Shown: one piece after another, positions 51,764-62,290 of the stretch
Layout of the letters: each line of letters opens with the position of its first letter
Numbering within the stretch: position 1 is the first letter of the stretch
Assembly (NCBI GenBank): GCA_003963405.1
Contig: RXIY01000023.1
Coordinates: 1 to 64,000, forward strand
From: Hyphomicrobiales bacterium
Lineage (GTDB): Bacteria > Pseudomonadota > Alphaproteobacteria > Rhizobiales > Beijerinckiaceae
DNA: 64,000 bases
Reading direction: 5' to 3'
The notes under the pieces: model-generated
Database searches by the model: none
Told to the model about the DNA's origin: nothing
The model's input: only the letters and a program-made list of their open reading frames with translations
Made by a program: the position numbers and the translations under genes

Positions 51764-53353
51764 TTGACGACCCCGAACAACCGAGACCCCGTTTCGCGAC
51801 GGCGCACTTTCGCGATCATCTCGCACCCCGACGCCGGTAAGACGACGCTCACCGAGAAGCTGCTGCTTTTCGGCGGCGCTATTCAGCTCGCCGGCGCGGT
51901 GAAGGCCAAGCGCAACGCGCAGCAGACCCGCTCGGACTGGATGAGCATCGAGCGCGAGCGCGGCATTTCTGTCGTCACTTCCGTGATGACATTCGAATAT
52001 GCCGATTGCGTCTTCAACCTGCTCGACACGCCGGGCCACGAAGACTTCTCGGAGGACACCTATCGCACCCTCTCGGCCGTCGACTCGGCGGTGATGGTGA
52101 TCGACGCGGCCAAGGGCATCGAGGCGCGCACGCGCAAGCTTTTCGAGGTCTGCCGCCTGCGCGACATTCCGATCGTCACCTTCGTCAACAAGCTCGACCG
52201 CGAAGGCCGCGATCCCTTCGAGCTGCTCGACGAAATCGAGAAGACGCTCGCGCTCGACACGACGCCCATCACCTGGCCCATCGGCTCGGGCAAGAATTTC
52301 GCAGGCACCTATCGTTTCGCGACGAAGACGATCCGCAAGATCGACAAGGACGACGAACTCATCGAGACGCGCGGGCTCGACGATCCGATCTTCGACACGC
52401 TGCTGCCGCCGGGCGCCGCCGACGCCTGGCGGGACGAAGCCATGCTGGCGGAGGAGGGCTCCAAGCCCTTCGATCTCGCCGCCTTCCGCGAGGGGCATCT
52501 CACGCCGGTCTTCTTCGGCAGCGCGCTCAGGAATTTCGGCGTGCGCGACCTGATCGACGCCATGGCCGACTATGCGCCGAGCCCGCGCGCGCAGGAGGCC
52601 GACAAGCGCAGCGTCGAAGCGGGCGAGCCCAAAATGACCGGCTTCGTCTTCAAGATCCAGGCGAATATGGACCCCAATCACCGGGACCGCATCGCCTTCA
52701 TGCGCGTCTGCTCGGGCAAGCTCACGCGCGGCATGAAGGCGAAGCTCATTCGCACCGGAAAGAACATCCCGCTGAACGCGCCGCAATTCTTCTTCGCGCG
52801 CGACCGCTCCATCGCCGACGAAGCCTTCGCGGGCGACGTGGTGGGCCTGCCCAACCACGGCCAGCTGCGCATCGGCGACACGCTCACCGAGGGCGAGGAG
52901 ATCGTCTTTCGCGGCGTGCCGAGCTTCGCGCCGGAAATCCTGCGCCGCATTCTCATTTCGGACGCCATGAAGGCCAAGAAGCTGCGCGAGGCGTTGCAGC
53001 AGCTCGCGGAGGAGGGCGTCGTGCAGGTCTTCACGCCGCATGACGGCTCCGGCTCCATTGTGGGCGTCGTCGGCGCGCTGCAGCTCGACGTGCTCGCGAC
53101 GCGGCTCGAAGCCGAATATGGCCTCACGACGCGTTACGAGCAGCCGCGCTTCTCCATCTGTCGCTGGGTGACGTCAGACGATCCCGTGAAGCTCAAGAGC
53201 TTCGTGGACTCGCATGGCTCGAGCATCGCGGACGATCTCGACGGCGCGCCGGTCTTCATGTCGTCCTCGGCTTTTCAGCTCAATTACGACGCCGAGCGCA
53301 ACCCCGACATCAAATTCTCGGATGTGAAGGACTATCAGAAAAAGGCGGCTTGA
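51764..53353 (+). CDS. prfC: peptide chain release factor 3
   Basis: RF3 is a GTPase that releases RF1 and RF2 from the ribosome. From TTG at 51764 the product has 529 residues (MTTPNNRDPVSRRRTFAIIS), the usual family length and alignment start. Upstream in-frame ATGs at 51674 and 51686 and a TTG at 51746 would add residues without homology. The GTP motifs are HPDAGKTTLTEK, DTPGHEDF and NKLDRE. The domain with SDWMSIERERGISV distinguishes it from EF-G. Confidence 0.92.
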   Translation: MTTPNNRDPVSRRRTFAIISHPDAGKTTLTEKLLLFGGAIQLAGAVKAKRNAQQTRSDWMSIERERGISVVTSVMTFEYADCVFNLLDTPGHEDFSEDTYRTLSAVDSAVMVIDAAKGIEARTRKLFEVCRLRDIPIVTFVNKLDREGRDPFELLDEIEKTLALDTTPITWPIGSGKNFAGTYRFATKTIRKIDKDDELIETRGLDDPIFDTLLPPGAADAWRDEAMLAEEGSKPFDLAAFREGHLTPVFFGSALRNFGVRDLIDAMADYAPSPRAQEADKRSVEAGEPKMTGFVFKIQANMDPNHRDRIAFMRVCSGKLTRGMKAKLIRTGKNIPLNAPQFFFARDRSIADEAFAGDVVGLPNHGQLRIGDTLTEGEEIVFRGVPSFAPEILRRILISDAMKAKKLREALQQLAEEGVVQVFTPHDGSGSIVGVVGALQLDVLATRLEAEYGLTTRYEQPRFSICRWVTSDDPVKLKSFVDSHGSSIADDLDGAPVFMSSSAFQLNYDAERNPDIKFSDVKDYQKKAA

Positions 53354-53555
53354 CCGGCTTCGCCGCAGCCACTGTCGGCGCCGAGAGAGTCCGGATGGGG
53401 GCCCATGACCGGCGAGATGCTTAGACCCTCGCAGATGTGAAGGCCGCGCCGAGATGAGGCGCGCGCCCGCCATGGGCTGGCTCTCCACGAAGCGAAGCAA
53501 GGGTTTTTGACGCGCGCCGCCATATCTACCCCTCTGGCTTTCGAGAGGGTCGCCG

Positions 53556-53984
53556 ATGTTGCTGGCGCGCGCCGCAGCCGCCATTGTTGTCGCCGCGCTG
53601 ATCGCATCAACCCCTGCGCCAGCAAAGGCGTTGCGCCAGGAGGCGGGGGACGCGCGCAAATTCGAGTGCGTCTTCGGAAAAGAGGGGGCGTCGTCCAAGT
53701 TGACGATGAAGCTTGCTTCCAGGGACTTCGGGGAGGAGAGCGTCGTTTTTGTCGGCCGCATCTGGCTCGACAAGAAGCCGCTGTTCGGCCAACCGATCAA
53801 ATTTCTCTATTCCAAGACCGAAGAGGGCAAGGCCACGCTCGGCGCTGGCGTCCTGACGCAGAAGCGCACGCTCTACTACACCGAACTCTTCATCAACTTC
53901 GATCCCGAAAGTGGCAAGGCCACTTTCGAGGCGGCGACCGCCGGCGCGTCGACGACGCTTCAGGGCGATTGCAAGTTGAAATAG
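53556..53984 (+). CDS. secreted protein of unknown function
   Basis: The product is 142 residues. The signal peptide (MLLARAAAAIVVAALIASTP region, cleaved near APAKA) is followed by a beta-rich mature part (FECVFGKEGASSKLTMKLASR; VVFVGRIWLDKKPLFGQPIKF; TLYYTELFINFDPESGKATFE). Two cysteines at opposite ends (FECVF, GDCKLK) may pair. No family is recognised. It lies between prfC and glyA on the same strand, with GAGAGGG upstream. Confidence 0.6.
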   Translation: MLLARAAAAIVVAALIASTPAPAKALRQEAGDARKFECVFGKEGASSKLTMKLASRDFGEESVVFVGRIWLDKKPLFGQPIKFLYSKTEEGKATLGAGVLTQKRTLYYTELFINFDPESGKATFEAATAGASTTLQGDCKLK

Positions 53985-54163
53985 TGGGGCGCTTTGTGCA
54001 GCCTGTGACGCTACTACGCATCTTGCCGCTCTTCCCGTTGCGCCCGCGTCGTGATAATCGAGGCGCCTCAACTCGCGCGGCATGGAGAGCCGGTTGGTCC
54101 CGCGGCAGTCGGGCAGCCGTATTTTTTGCTTATCTTTCGCGCACTTAGGCTAGAGGAAATTCC

Positions 54164-55438
54164 ATGAGCCAGTCCGGTTTCTTCACCAACTCCGTCGCGC
54201 AGACCGACCCGGAGCTCGCCAAGGCTATCGAGCTCGAGCTCGGCCGTCAGCGCCACGAGATCGAGCTGATCGCGTCGGAGAACATCGTTTCCAAGGCGGT
54301 GATGGAGGCTCAGGGCTCGGTTCTGACCAACAAATACGCCGAGGGCTATCCGGGCAAGCGCTATTACGGCGGCTGCCAGTACGTCGATATCGCTGAAAAT
54401 CTCGCGATCGACCGCGCCAAGAAGCTCTTCAGCTGCGGCTTCGCCAATGTCCAGCCGAACTCCGGCTCGCAGGCGAACCAGGCGGTCTTTCTCGCGCTGC
54501 TGCAGCCGGGCGACTCCTTCATGGGCCTCGACCTCGCGGCTGGCGGCCACCTGACGCACGGCTCGCCGGTGAACCTCTCGGGCCGCTGGTTCAAGCCGAT
54601 CAGCTACACCGTCCGCAAGGACGATCAGCGCATCGACATGGATCAGGTCGCCGCGCTCGCCCGCGAGCACAAGCCGAAGCTCATCATCGCCGGCGGCTCT
54701 GGCTATTCGCGCATCTGGGATTTCGAGGCGTTCCGCAAGATCGCCGACGAGATCGGCGCCTTTTTCATGGTGGATATGGCCCATTTCGCCGGCCTCGTCG
54801 CCGCGGGCCTGCATCCCTCGCCGTTCCCGCATGCGCATGTCGTCACCACCACGACGCACAAGACGCTGCGCGGCCCGCGCGGCGGCATGGTGCTCACCAA
54901 TGACGAGGACATCGCCAAGAAGATCAACTCGGCCGTGTTCCCCGGCCTGCAGGGCGGCCCGCTCATGCACGTCATCGCCGCCAAGGCCGTCGCCTTCGGC
55001 GAGGCGCTGACGCCCGAGTTCAAGGCCTATCAGCAGCGCGTGAAGGACAATGCGCAGACGCTGGCGCAGACGCTCGTCGACGCCGGCTTCGCCATCGTCT
55101 CCGGCGGCACCGAGAACCATCTGATGCTCGTCGACCTGCGTCCGAAGAAGATCACCGGCAAGGCGGCGGAAGCGGCGCTCGGCCGCGCCCACATCACCTG
55201 CAACAAGAACGGCATCCCCTTCGATCCGGAGAAGCCCTTCGTCACCTCCGGCATCCGTCTCGGCACGCCGGCGGCGACCTCGCGCGGCTTCGGCAAGGAA
55301 GAGTTCAAGCAGGTCGGCGCTCTGATCGTCGAGGTGCTGGACGGCCTGTCGTCGAAGGGCGAAGAGGGCAACGCCGGCACGGAAGCGGCGGTGAAGGAAA
55401 AGGTCCACGCCCTGACCGCCAAGTTCCCGATCTACTGA
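54164..55438 (+). CDS. glyA: serine hydroxymethyltransferase
   Basis: GlyA joins methylene-tetrahydrofolate and glycine to make serine. In type II methanotrophs this is the entry step of the serine cycle as well as a biosynthetic enzyme. The product is 424 residues with [34 protein letters not shown], and the pyridoxal-phosphate Lys in [17 protein letters not shown] (about residue 232). GAGGAA precedes the ATG. The gene is followed by a palindrome and then nrdR. Confidence 0.97.
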   Translation: MSQSGFFTNSVAQTDPELAKAIELELGRQRHEIELIASENIVSKAVMEAQGSVLTNKYAEGYPGKRYYGGCQYVDIAENLAIDRAKKLFSCGFANVQPNSGSQANQAVFLALLQPGDSFMGLDLAAGGHLTHGSPVNLSGRWFKPISYTVRKDDQRIDMDQVAALAREHKPKLIIAGGSGYSRIWDFEAFRKIADEIGAFFMVDMAHFAGLVAAGLHPSPFPHAHVVTTTTHKTLRGPRGGMVLTNDEDIAKKINSAVFPGLQGGPLMHVIAAKAVAFGEALTPEFKAYQQRVKDNAQTLAQTLVDAGFAIVSGGTENHLMLVDLRPKKITGKAAEAALGRAHITCNKNGIPFDPEKPFVTSGIRLGTPAATSRGFGKEEFKQVGALIVEVLDGLSSKGEEGNAGTEAAVKEKVHALTAKFPIY

Positions 55439-55454
55439 TCGGCGATTGCGATTC

Positions 55455-55480
55455 CCTCTCCCCGCCTCGGCGGGGAGAGG
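55455..55480 (+). terminator. palindrome after glyA, possible terminator
   Basis: CCTCTCCCCGCC (55455-55466) and GGCGGGGAGAGG (55469-55480) form a near-continuous 12-bp hairpin 16 bases after the glyA stop, followed by CTTCT. It is another CCCTCTCCC-type repeat. A second, less perfect one lies at about 55494-55520. Confidence 0.5.
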
Positions 55481-55531
55481 CTTCTCACCCCATCCCTCTC
55501 CCGTCGCCGGGCGGGGGAGTAGGCTGTCCCC

Positions 55532-56011
55532 ATGCGCTGTCCCTATTGCGGCTCCTTCGACACGCAGGTGAAGGACTCGCGGCCCGCCGAGGATTCGTCC
55601 TGCATCAGGCGGCGGCGGGTCTGTCCGACCTGCGGCGGCCGCTTCACGACCTTCGAGCGCGTGCAGCTGCGCGAGATCATCGTCGTCAAGAAATCCGGCA
55701 AGCGCGCGCCCTTCGACCGTGACAAGCTCATGCGCTCGGTCGAGATCGCCCTGCGCAAGCGCCCGGTTGAGCCCGAGCGGGTCGAGCAGATGATTTCGGG
55801 CATTGTCCGCCAGCTCGAGAGCCTGGGCGAGGCGGAGGTCGAAAGCCGCCGGATCGGCGAACTCGTCATCGAGGGCTTGCGTTCGCTCGACGCGGTGGCC
55901 TATGTCCGGTTCGCTTCGGTCTATCGCGACTTCCGGGAAGCGCGCGATTTCAACGCCATCATCGACGAACTGGAGAGCGGCGGCGACTTCGCCGACGACG
56001 CCGACGACTAG
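55532..56011 (+). CDS. nrdR: transcriptional repressor NrdR
   Basis: NrdR binds NrdR boxes upstream of ribonucleotide reductase genes and senses (d)ATP. The product is 159 residues with a zinc ribbon (Cys at 3, 6, 31 and 34 in MRCPYCGS and VCPTCGG) and an ATP-cone ([23 protein letters not shown]). The stop TAG is immediately followed by the ATG of ribD. In alphaproteobacteria it commonly leads the rib-nusB series. Confidence 0.96.
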   Translation: MRCPYCGSFDTQVKDSRPAEDSSCIRRRRVCPTCGGRFTTFERVQLREIIVVKKSGKRAPFDRDKLMRSVEIALRKRPVEPERVEQMISGIVRQLESLGEAEVESRRIGELVIEGLRSLDAVAYVRFASVYRDFREARDFNAIIDELESGGDFADDADD

Positions 56012-57136
56012 ATGAGCCTGCACACAAAGATACTCACGCCCGCGACCGACGACGCCTATATGGCGGCGGCCCTGGCGCTCGGCCGGCGCAACATGGGCCG
56101 CACCGCGCCCAACCCGGCCGTCGGCGCGCTGGTGGTGCGCGACGGGGTGATCGTGGCGCGCGGCTTCACCGCCGAGGGCGGCCGCCCGCATGCGGAGGCC
56201 ATAGCCCTCGCCGCCGCCGGCGAGGCCGCGCGAGGCGCGACGCTTTATGTCACGCTGGAGCCCTGTTCCCATCACGGCGCGACCCCGCCCTGCGTGGACG
56301 CCATCATCGCCGCCGGCGTCGCGCGCGTCGTCACCGCCATGGAGGACCCGGACCCGCGCGTCGCGGGCAGGGGCCACGCCATTTTGCGCGAAGCGGGAAT
56401 CGAGGTGCTCGTCGGCCCGGAGGCCGCGGCGGCGCGCTGCGATCATCTCGGCCATGTGCTGCGCGTCACCAAGCATCGCCCCATGGTGACGCTGAAGCTC
56501 GCGCAAACGGCGGACGGCTACGCCGCCGGCGCCGCTCACGATCCCCGCCTTCGGATCACCGGCCCGATCGCCGACGCCTACACCCATGTCCAGCGGTCGC
56601 TGCACGACGCCATCATGGTCGGCTCCGGCACGGCGCGCGAAGACGATCCGCTGATGACCGTTCGCCTGCCGGGCGTAGACGGGGCCGCGCGTCTGCGCGT
56701 GGTGATCGACCGCAAACTCGCCCTCTCGCCGCGCTCGCGCCTCGCCGCTACGGCGCGGGACGTTCCGCTGCTCGTCATCGCCGGCGCCGACGTTCCCGAA
56801 GAGGATGCGCGCGCCTTCGCGCATGTTACGGGCGCCGAGGTGGCGCGCGTTCCCACGCAGGAGGGGGCGGTCGACCTGCTGGCCGCGCTCCGGCTCCTTG
56901 CCGATCGCGGGATCACGCGCGTCTTCAGCGAAGGCGGGCCGCGCGTGGCCGAAAGCCTGCTGACCATGGGGCTCGCCGACGAGGTGATCCTGCACAAGGG
57001 CCTGAAGCCGCTGGGCCGCGAGGGCCGCCTCGCGCTGACCCCCGCCGCCCGCGCCGCGCTGGAGAGGCGTTACCGCATGATCGAAAGCCGCATGCTCGGC
57101 CCCGATCAAATGACGCGCTATGCGCGGATGGACTGA
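56012..57136 (+). CDS. ribD: bifunctional riboflavin deaminase/reductase RibD
   Basis: RibD catalyses the second and third steps of riboflavin synthesis. The product is 374 residues. The deaminase domain has zinc ligands in RPHAEAIAL and LEPCSHHGATPPCVDAII. The C-terminal reductase domain shows LKLAQTADGYAAG, DAIMVGSGTAREDDPLMTVR and VFSEGGPRVAESLL. It begins at the base after the nrdR stop. Confidence 0.96.
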   Translation: MSLHTKILTPATDDAYMAAALALGRRNMGRTAPNPAVGALVVRDGVIVARGFTAEGGRPHAEAIALAAAGEAARGATLYVTLEPCSHHGATPPCVDAIIAAGVARVVTAMEDPDPRVAGRGHAILREAGIEVLVGPEAAAARCDHLGHVLRVTKHRPMVTLKLAQTADGYAAGAAHDPRLRITGPIADAYTHVQRSLHDAIMVGSGTAREDDPLMTVRLPGVDGAARLRVVIDRKLALSPRSRLAATARDVPLLVIAGADVPEEDARAFAHVTGAEVARVPTQEGAVDLLAALRLLADRGITRVFSEGGPRVAESLLTMGLADEVILHKGLKPLGREGRLALTPAARAALERRYRMIESRMLGPDQMTRYARMD

Positions 57137-57157
57137 GCCGCTGGCGGAGAGAGACGC

Positions 57158-57763
57158 ATGTTCACCGGCATTGTGACAGACATTGGCGAGGTCGTTTCCG
57201 TCACGCCGCGCGGCGATCTGAGGCGGCTGCGCATCGGTTGCGCCTATGACGCCGAGACCATCGCGATCGGCGCCTCCATCGCCTGCGCCGGAACCTGCCT
57301 CACCGTCGTCGCCGTCGCGCGCGAAGAGGGGCGCACGGTGTTCGACGTCGACGCCGCCGCCGAGACGCTGGCGAAAACGACCGTGGGCGCATGGGCACAG
57401 GGGACGCGCATCAATCTTGAGCGCGCCCTGAAGATCGGCGATGAACTGGGCGGACATATCGTGACCGGGCATGTCGACGGCGTCGCGCGCATTCTCTCCC
57501 GCGACGATTTCGACGGCATGGGGCGGTTCTGGATCGAGGCGCCGCATGAGCTCTCGCGCTTCGTCGCGCAAAAGGGTTCGGTCGCGCTCGACGGCGCGTC
57601 GCTCACCGTGAACCAGGTCGAGGGCGACCGCTTCTCGGTCCTGCTCATCCCGCACACGCTGGCCGTGACGACCTTCGGCGGGCGCGGCGCCGGAGACGCG
57701 CTCAACATCGAAGTCGACATGATGGCGCGTTACGCGGCGCGGTTGAGTGGACGGGACGGCTGA
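57158..57763 (+). CDS. ribE: riboflavin synthase alpha chain
   Basis: This enzyme dismutates two lumazines to riboflavin. The product is 201 residues with two similar lumazine-binding barrels, starting MFTGIVTDIGEVVSVTPRG and LGGHIVTGHVDGVARILS. SLTVNQVEGDRFSVLLIPHTL lies in the second half. It lies 21 bases after ribD. The order and sizes fit the usual ribD-ribE-ribH arrangement. Confidence 0.95.
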   Translation: MFTGIVTDIGEVVSVTPRGDLRRLRIGCAYDAETIAIGASIACAGTCLTVVAVAREEGRTVFDVDAAAETLAKTTVGAWAQGTRINLERALKIGDELGGHIVTGHVDGVARILSRDDFDGMGRFWIEAPHELSRFVAQKGSVALDGASLTVNQVEGDRFSVLLIPHTLAVTTFGGRGAGDALNIEVDMMARYAARLSGRDG

Positions 57764-57826
57764 CAAGCCGTCGGGCATGTGACATAAGACGCAACTCCAA
57801 ATCAGCGATATCCGCGGCTTCTCGAC

Positions 57827-57859
57827 CCCCTCCCATCCTCCCCCCACAAGCGGGAGGGG
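57827..57859. repeat. loose inverted repeat between ribE and ribH
   Basis: CCCCTCCC (57827-57834) pairs with GGGAGGGG (57852-57859) across a 17-base pyrimidine-rich loop in the 183-base gap between ribE and ribH. It is a weaker member of the intergenic palindromes. I see no FMN riboswitch features in this gap. Confidence 0.4.
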
Positions 57860-57946
57860 ACATGTCGCCGCCTCGATAAGGGCCACGATCTTCGCCCTCC
57901 CCGGAACGCGGGCGAGGGTAGGGGACGGGCGCCGGAGTTCAAACGA

Positions 57947-58429
57947 ATGGCAGGTTTTTCTCCCGACGACATCGACGCTGCGCCTGTTCCCGGCGCTCGC
58001 ATCCTCGTCGTCGCGGCCAGGTTCAACGCCGATATTGTCGGCCTCATGCGAGACGGCGCTTTGGCGGCCATCGAGCGGCTCGGGGCGACCGCGACCGTGA
58101 TTGAGGTTCCCGGCGCGCTGGAAATCCCCTGCGCCGCCGCGATTGCGCTCGACGCGGCGGAGAAAGCCAGCGCGCCCTATGACGGGCTCGTCGCGCTGGG
58201 CTGCGTCATTCGCGGCGACACCTATCATTTCGAAATCGTCGCCAATGAAAGCTCGCGGGCGCTGACCGACCTCTCGGTCGCGCGACGGCTGCCGATGGGC
58301 AATGGAATTCTCACCGTGGAAAATGAAGGTCAGGCCGTCGTCCGCGCCGATCCGCGGCAAGGCGACAAGGGCGCGGACGCCGCGCTTGCCGCGCTGGCGC
58401 TCATTCGTCTGAAGCGGAGCCTCGCATGA
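57947..58429 (+). CDS. ribH: 6,7-dimethyl-8-ribityllumazine synthase
   Basis: The product is 160 residues. RILVVAARFNADIVGLMRDGALAAI, VIEVPGALEIPCAAAIALD, LVALGCVIRGDTYHFEIVANESSRAL and PMGNGILTVENEGQA are the four lumazine-synthase segments, with the catalytic His in DTYHF. The stop overlaps the start of nusB (ATGA). Confidence 0.96.
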   Translation: MAGFSPDDIDAAPVPGARILVVAARFNADIVGLMRDGALAAIERLGATATVIEVPGALEIPCAAAIALDAAEKASAPYDGLVALGCVIRGDTYHFEIVANESSRALTDLSVARRLPMGNGILTVENEGQAVVRADPRQGDKGADAALAALALIRLKRSLA

Positions 58430-58878
58430 GCCTCGACCAGCGCTCGGCCGCGCGCCTTGCCATCGTTCAGGCGCTCTATCAGATGGAAGTCGCGGGCAAG
58501 GGGCTCAACGAGATCTTCGCCGAATTCGAGTCGCACTGGATCGGCCGCGAGATCGAGGGCGTGCAATACAAGCCCGCCGAAATCGCTTTCTTCCGCGACG
58601 TGCTGCAGGGCGTGCTCACCGACCAAGTGGCCATCGACCGGCAGATCGACCGCGTGCTCTCGGGCGGCTGGCCGCTCGCGCGCATCGAGGCGGTGATGCG
58701 CGCGGCTTTGCGCGCCGGCGCCTATGAGCTGCGCGCCCGCAAGGATGTGCCGCCGCGCGTGGTGATCAAGGAATATGTCGACGTGACCGCCGCCTTTTTC
58801 GGACAGACCGAGTCCGGCATGGTGAATGCGGTTCTGGACAAGATCGCGCGCGAGGAGCGGCCGGGAGGCATGGGGTGA
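58426..58878 (+). CDS. nusB: transcription antitermination factor NusB
   Basis: NusB helps RNA polymerase through rRNA operons. The product is 150 residues, all-helical, with SAARLAIVQALYQMEVAGKG at the start and KEYVDVTAAFFGQTESGMVNAVLDKIA at the end. It overlaps ribH by 4 bases and precedes thiL by 24, so it belongs to the rib operon. Confidence 0.96.
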   Translation: MSLDQRSAARLAIVQALYQMEVAGKGLNEIFAEFESHWIGREIEGVQYKPAEIAFFRDVLQGVLTDQVAIDRQIDRVLSGGWPLARIEAVMRAALRAGAYELRARKDVPPRVVIKEYVDVTAAFFGQTESGMVNAVLDKIAREERPGGMG

Positions 58879-58902
58879 CCCCCTGAGGGGCGAGGCGGGC
58901 AG

Positions 58903-59853
58903 ATGAGCAGCCGCTACAGCGAAGACGAACTGATCGCCCGCGTGTTCGCGCCCATCGCCGGCCCCGCCGCGCTCGGCCTGAAGGACGACGCCGCGCTGCT
59001 GCCGGCCTCCACCGAGCCGCTCGTCGCCACCACAGACATGCTCGTCGCCGGGGTGCATTTCTTCGCCGACGATCCGCCTGCGGCGATCGCCAGCAAGGCG
59101 CTGCGCGTCAATCTCTCCGATCTCGCCGCCAAGGGGGCCGAACCCGCGGGCTTTCTGCTGTCGCTCGCGCTGCCGCCGGACTGGACCAACGACTGGCTCG
59201 AAGCCTTCGCCGCCGGCCTCGCGGCGGACGCCGCGGCCTATGGCGCGCCGCTCCTCGGCGGCGACACGGCCGCGACGCCGGGACCGCTGGCGATCTCCAT
59301 CGCGGCGCTCGGGCGGACGCCGCGCTTCACGCCGCGCACGGGGGCGCGTCCGGGCGACGCCGTCTTCGTCTCGGGAACCATCGGCGACGCGGCGCTCGGC
59401 CTCATCCTGCGGCGCGATCCCGCGCTCGCGGCGCGCCTCTCGCCGGGCGCCCGCGACTGGCTGCTCGACCGCTATCTGCTGCCGCGGCCGAGGCTCGACC
59501 TGATCGGAACGTTGCGCGCCAGCGCCAGCGCCGCCATGGACGTCTCCGACGGCCTCGCCGGCGATCTCGCCAAGCTGTGCCGCGCGTCGGGCGTCAGCGC
59601 CCTGGTCGAGGCGCCTCTGGTTCCGCTGTCGACGGCGGCGCAGGAGGCGATCGCGCTCGCGCCGGGCCTTCTGGAAACGGCCCTAACGGGTGGAGATGAC
59701 TACGAAATTCTGTTTACCGCCAATCCGGCTTTCACGCCGCCGCCGGGCGTCTTCCGCATCGGCGCCATTGTCGCGGGAACAGCCGCGCCGGTCTTCCGCG
59801 ACGCCTCGAAAACACAGATGATTTTCGCAAAAAGCGCGTTCAGCCATTTCTGA
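58903..59853 (+). CDS. thiL: thiamine-monophosphate kinase
   Basis: ThiL phosphorylates thiamine monophosphate to the pyrophosphate cofactor. The product is 316 residues: ALGLKDDAALLP, TTDMLVAGVHFFADDPPAAIASKALRVNLSDLAAKGAEP (segments of the ATP and Mg site), GGDTAATPGPLAISIAALG and AAMDVSDGLAGDLAKLC are visible. It closes the nrdR-rib-nusB series. Confidence 0.95.
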   Translation: MSSRYSEDELIARVFAPIAGPAALGLKDDAALLPASTEPLVATTDMLVAGVHFFADDPPAAIASKALRVNLSDLAAKGAEPAGFLLSLALPPDWTNDWLEAFAAGLAADAAAYGAPLLGGDTAATPGPLAISIAALGRTPRFTPRTGARPGDAVFVSGTIGDAALGLILRRDPALAARLSPGARDWLLDRYLLPRPRLDLIGTLRASASAAMDVSDGLAGDLAKLCRASGVSALVEAPLVPLSTAAQEAIALAPGLLETALTGGDDYEILFTANPAFTPPPGVFRIGAIVAGTAAPVFRDASKTQMIFAKSAFSHF

Positions 59854-60015
59854 ACCGCCATTGCCGCTTTGCCGCGTTTCTGGCAGAAAGTCCGCGGAAA
59901 TTCGCGGCGCCCCGGGCCGATTCGTCGGCGCGGACGCAATCCCTTTTTCCGTTTTGCGCGAACCTTTCGCGACCCTCCCGGCCGCCACGGCCGTGAAACG
60001 AAAAGGCGAACCCTA

Positions 60016-62208
60016 ATGGTTTTGTTTCTCACCATCGTCTTCGGACTCATGTCCGTCGCCTACGGCGTAAAGACGTCGCAGGAGCTGCTGGCGGCCGATC
60101 CCGGCTCGCAGCGCATGCAGGAGATTTCCGGCGCCGTCGCTGAAGGCGCGCAGGCCTATCTGAACCGCCAGTACAAGACCATCGGCATGGTCGGCGGCGT
60201 GATTTTCGTGCTGCTCGTCATCCTGCTCGGCTGGGCGGTCGCGTTCGGCTTCGCCATCGGCGCGGCGCTCTCGGGCGCGGCCGGCTATATCGGCATGAAC
60301 GTCTCGGTGCGCGCCAATGTCCGCACCGCGCAGGCGGCGACGCAGTCGCTCGCGGGCGGCCTCGACATCGCCTTCAAGGCGGGCGCGGTCACGGGCCTGC
60401 TGGTCGCGGGCCTCGCGCTGCTGGGCGTCGCGGTCTATTACGCGATCCTGACCTGGTTCGCCGGCTACACGGCCGCCGACCGCGTCGTGGTCGACGCGCT
60501 GGTGGCGCTCGGCTTCGGCGCCTCGCTGATCTCGATCTTCGCGCGTCTGGGCGGCGGCATCTTCACCAAGGGCGCGGATGTCGGCGCCGACCTCGTCGGC
60601 AAGGTCGAGGCGGGCATTCCGGAGGACGATCCGCGCAATCCGGCGACCATCGCGGACAATGTCGGCGATAACGTCGGCGATTGCGCGGGCATGGCCGCCG
60701 ACCTCTTCGAGACCTACGCCGTCACGGTCGTCGCGACTATGGTGCTGGCCTCGATCTTCTTCGCCGGTCAGGCCGGACTTGCGAGCGCCGTGCTCTATCC
60801 GCTCGCCATCGGCGGCCTCTCCATCGTCACCTCGATCGCAGGCACCTATTTCGTGAAGCTCGGCCAGGACGACACGGAGTGGGGCAAGTTCGCGGCGCCC
60901 TACTTCGAGAAGATCGGCCTCAAGAACGACTCCATCATGGACGCGCTCTACAAGGGCCTGATCGCCACGGGCGTGCTCTCCATTCCGGGTCTCTTCCTCG
61001 CGACGCTGTTCACCGTCGGCCTCGGCGAGGTCGGCAAGGTCAATGGCGAGCCGATCAACGGCTTCGCGCTGTTCCTGTGTGGGATCATCGGCCTCATCGT
61101 GACGGGCGCCATCGTCTACATCACCGAATATTACACCGCGACGGGCAAGCGCCCGGTGGTGTCGATCGCCCAGGCGTCGGTGACGGGTCACGGCACCAAC
61201 GTCATCCAGGGTCTCGCCGTGTCGCTCGAATCGACGGCCGCTCCGGCCGTGGTGATCGTGCTCGGCATCATCCTCACCTATCAGTTCGGCGGCCTCTACG
61301 GCACGGCGATCGCGGTCACGACGATGCTCGGCCTCGCTGGCATGATCGTCGCGCTCGACGCCTTCGGCCCCGTGACGGACAATGCCGGCGGCATCGCCGA
61401 AATGTCCGGCCTGCCGAAGGAAGTCCGCCAGTCGACCGACGCGCTCGACGCCGTCGGCAACACGACCAAGGCGGTCACCAAGGGCTACGCCATCGGCTCG
61501 GCGGGCCTCGGCGCGCTGGTGCTGTTCGCGGCCTATACGAACGACATCAAGCACTTTGCCGCGACAGGCGTCTCCTTCTTCAAGGGAATGGAGAACATCG
61601 ACTTCAGCCTGTCGAACCCCTTCGTGGTCGCAGGCCTGATCTTCGGCGGTCTCATTCCCTACCTCTTCGGCGGCATCGCCATGACGGCCGTCGGCCGCGC
61701 GGCCGGCTCGGTCGTCGAGGAAGTGCGCCGACAGTTCAAGGAGAAGCCCGGCATCATGGACGGCTCGGCCCGCCCGGATTACGGCCGCGCGGTCGACATG
61801 CTGACCCAGGCGGCGATCAAGGAAATGATCGTCCCCTCGCTGCTGCCGGTCGCGGCGCCGCTCGTGATGTTCATCGTGGTTCTGCTGCTTGGCGGCGGCA
61901 AGGCCAACGCCCTTGCGGCGGTCGGCGCTCTGCTCCTCGGCGTGATCGTGAATGGCGTCTTCGTCGCTATCTCCATGACCTCCGGCGGCGGCGCCTGGGA
62001 CAACGCCAAGAAGTCCTTCGAGGACGGCTTCGTCGACAAGGACGGCGTGAAGCACCTCAAGGGCTCCGAGGCGCATAAAGCCTCGGTCACGGGCGACACC
62101 GTCGGCGACCCCTACAAGGACACCGCCGGCCCGGCCGTGAACCCGGCGATCAAGATCACCAACATCGTCGCGCTGCTGATGCTCGCCATTCTGGCGCATT
62201 GGGGCTGA
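60016..62208 (+). CDS. hppA: membrane-bound proton-pumping pyrophosphatase, K+-independent type
   Basis: H+-PPase couples pyrophosphate hydrolysis to proton export. The product is 730 residues from the ATG at 60016 with about 16 membrane helices. Catalytic motifs are [37 protein letters not shown] (spanning about residues 195-230, with the acidic DVGAD and DDPR parts) and [13 protein letters not shown]. In [10 protein letters not shown] the Lys at 485 marks the K+-independent subclass, as in Rhodospirillum rubrum. The upstream open frame before 60016 is not part of the family. Confidence 0.95.
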   Translation: MVLFLTIVFGLMSVAYGVKTSQELLAADPGSQRMQEISGAVAEGAQAYLNRQYKTIGMVGGVIFVLLVILLGWAVAFGFAIGAALSGAAGYIGMNVSVRANVRTAQAATQSLAGGLDIAFKAGAVTGLLVAGLALLGVAVYYAILTWFAGYTAADRVVVDALVALGFGASLISIFARLGGGIFTKGADVGADLVGKVEAGIPEDDPRNPATIADNVGDNVGDCAGMAADLFETYAVTVVATMVLASIFFAGQAGLASAVLYPLAIGGLSIVTSIAGTYFVKLGQDDTEWGKFAAPYFEKIGLKNDSIMDALYKGLIATGVLSIPGLFLATLFTVGLGEVGKVNGEPINGFALFLCGIIGLIVTGAIVYITEYYTATGKRPVVSIAQASVTGHGTNVIQGLAVSLESTAAPAVVIVLGIILTYQFGGLYGTAIAVTTMLGLAGMIVALDAFGPVTDNAGGIAEMSGLPKEVRQSTDALDAVGNTTKAVTKGYAIGSAGLGALVLFAAYTNDIKHFAATGVSFFKGMENIDFSLSNPFVVAGLIFGGLIPYLFGGIAMTAVGRAAGSVVEEVRRQFKEKPGIMDGSARPDYGRAVDMLTQAAIKEMIVPSLLPVAAPLVMFIVVLLLGGGKANALAAVGALLLGVIVNGVFVAISMTSGGGAWDNAKKSFEDGFVDKDGVKHLKGSEAHKASVTGDTVGDPYKDTAGPAVNPAIKITNIVALLMLAILAHWG

Positions 62209-62233
62209 TCCCGAAAGGATCGTGCGATCTTCA

Positions 62234-62265
62234 AAAGGGCGGGGGAGACCCCGCCCTTTCTGTTT
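62234..62265 (+). terminator. Rho-independent terminator after hppA
   Basis: Perfect 11-bp arms AAAGGGCGGGG (62234-62244) and CCCCGCCCTTT (62249-62259) with a GAGA loop are followed by CTGTTTTC. It lies 25 bases after the hppA stop. Confidence 0.9.
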
Positions 62266-62290
62266 TCCTGTCCCCGTGAGAAGAGGGCGC

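Noticed and set aside
57764-57946. FMN riboswitch upstream of ribH
   Set aside because: None of the conserved RFN-element segments is visible. The gap holds pyrimidine-rich sequence and a loose inverted repeat only.
54068-58360. Long minus-strand open frame of 1430 codons opposite glyA and the rib genes
   Set aside because: It is antisense to six well-supported genes, Arg/Ala/Gly-rich without domains, and typical of a high-GC genome with few stop codons in the complementary frame.
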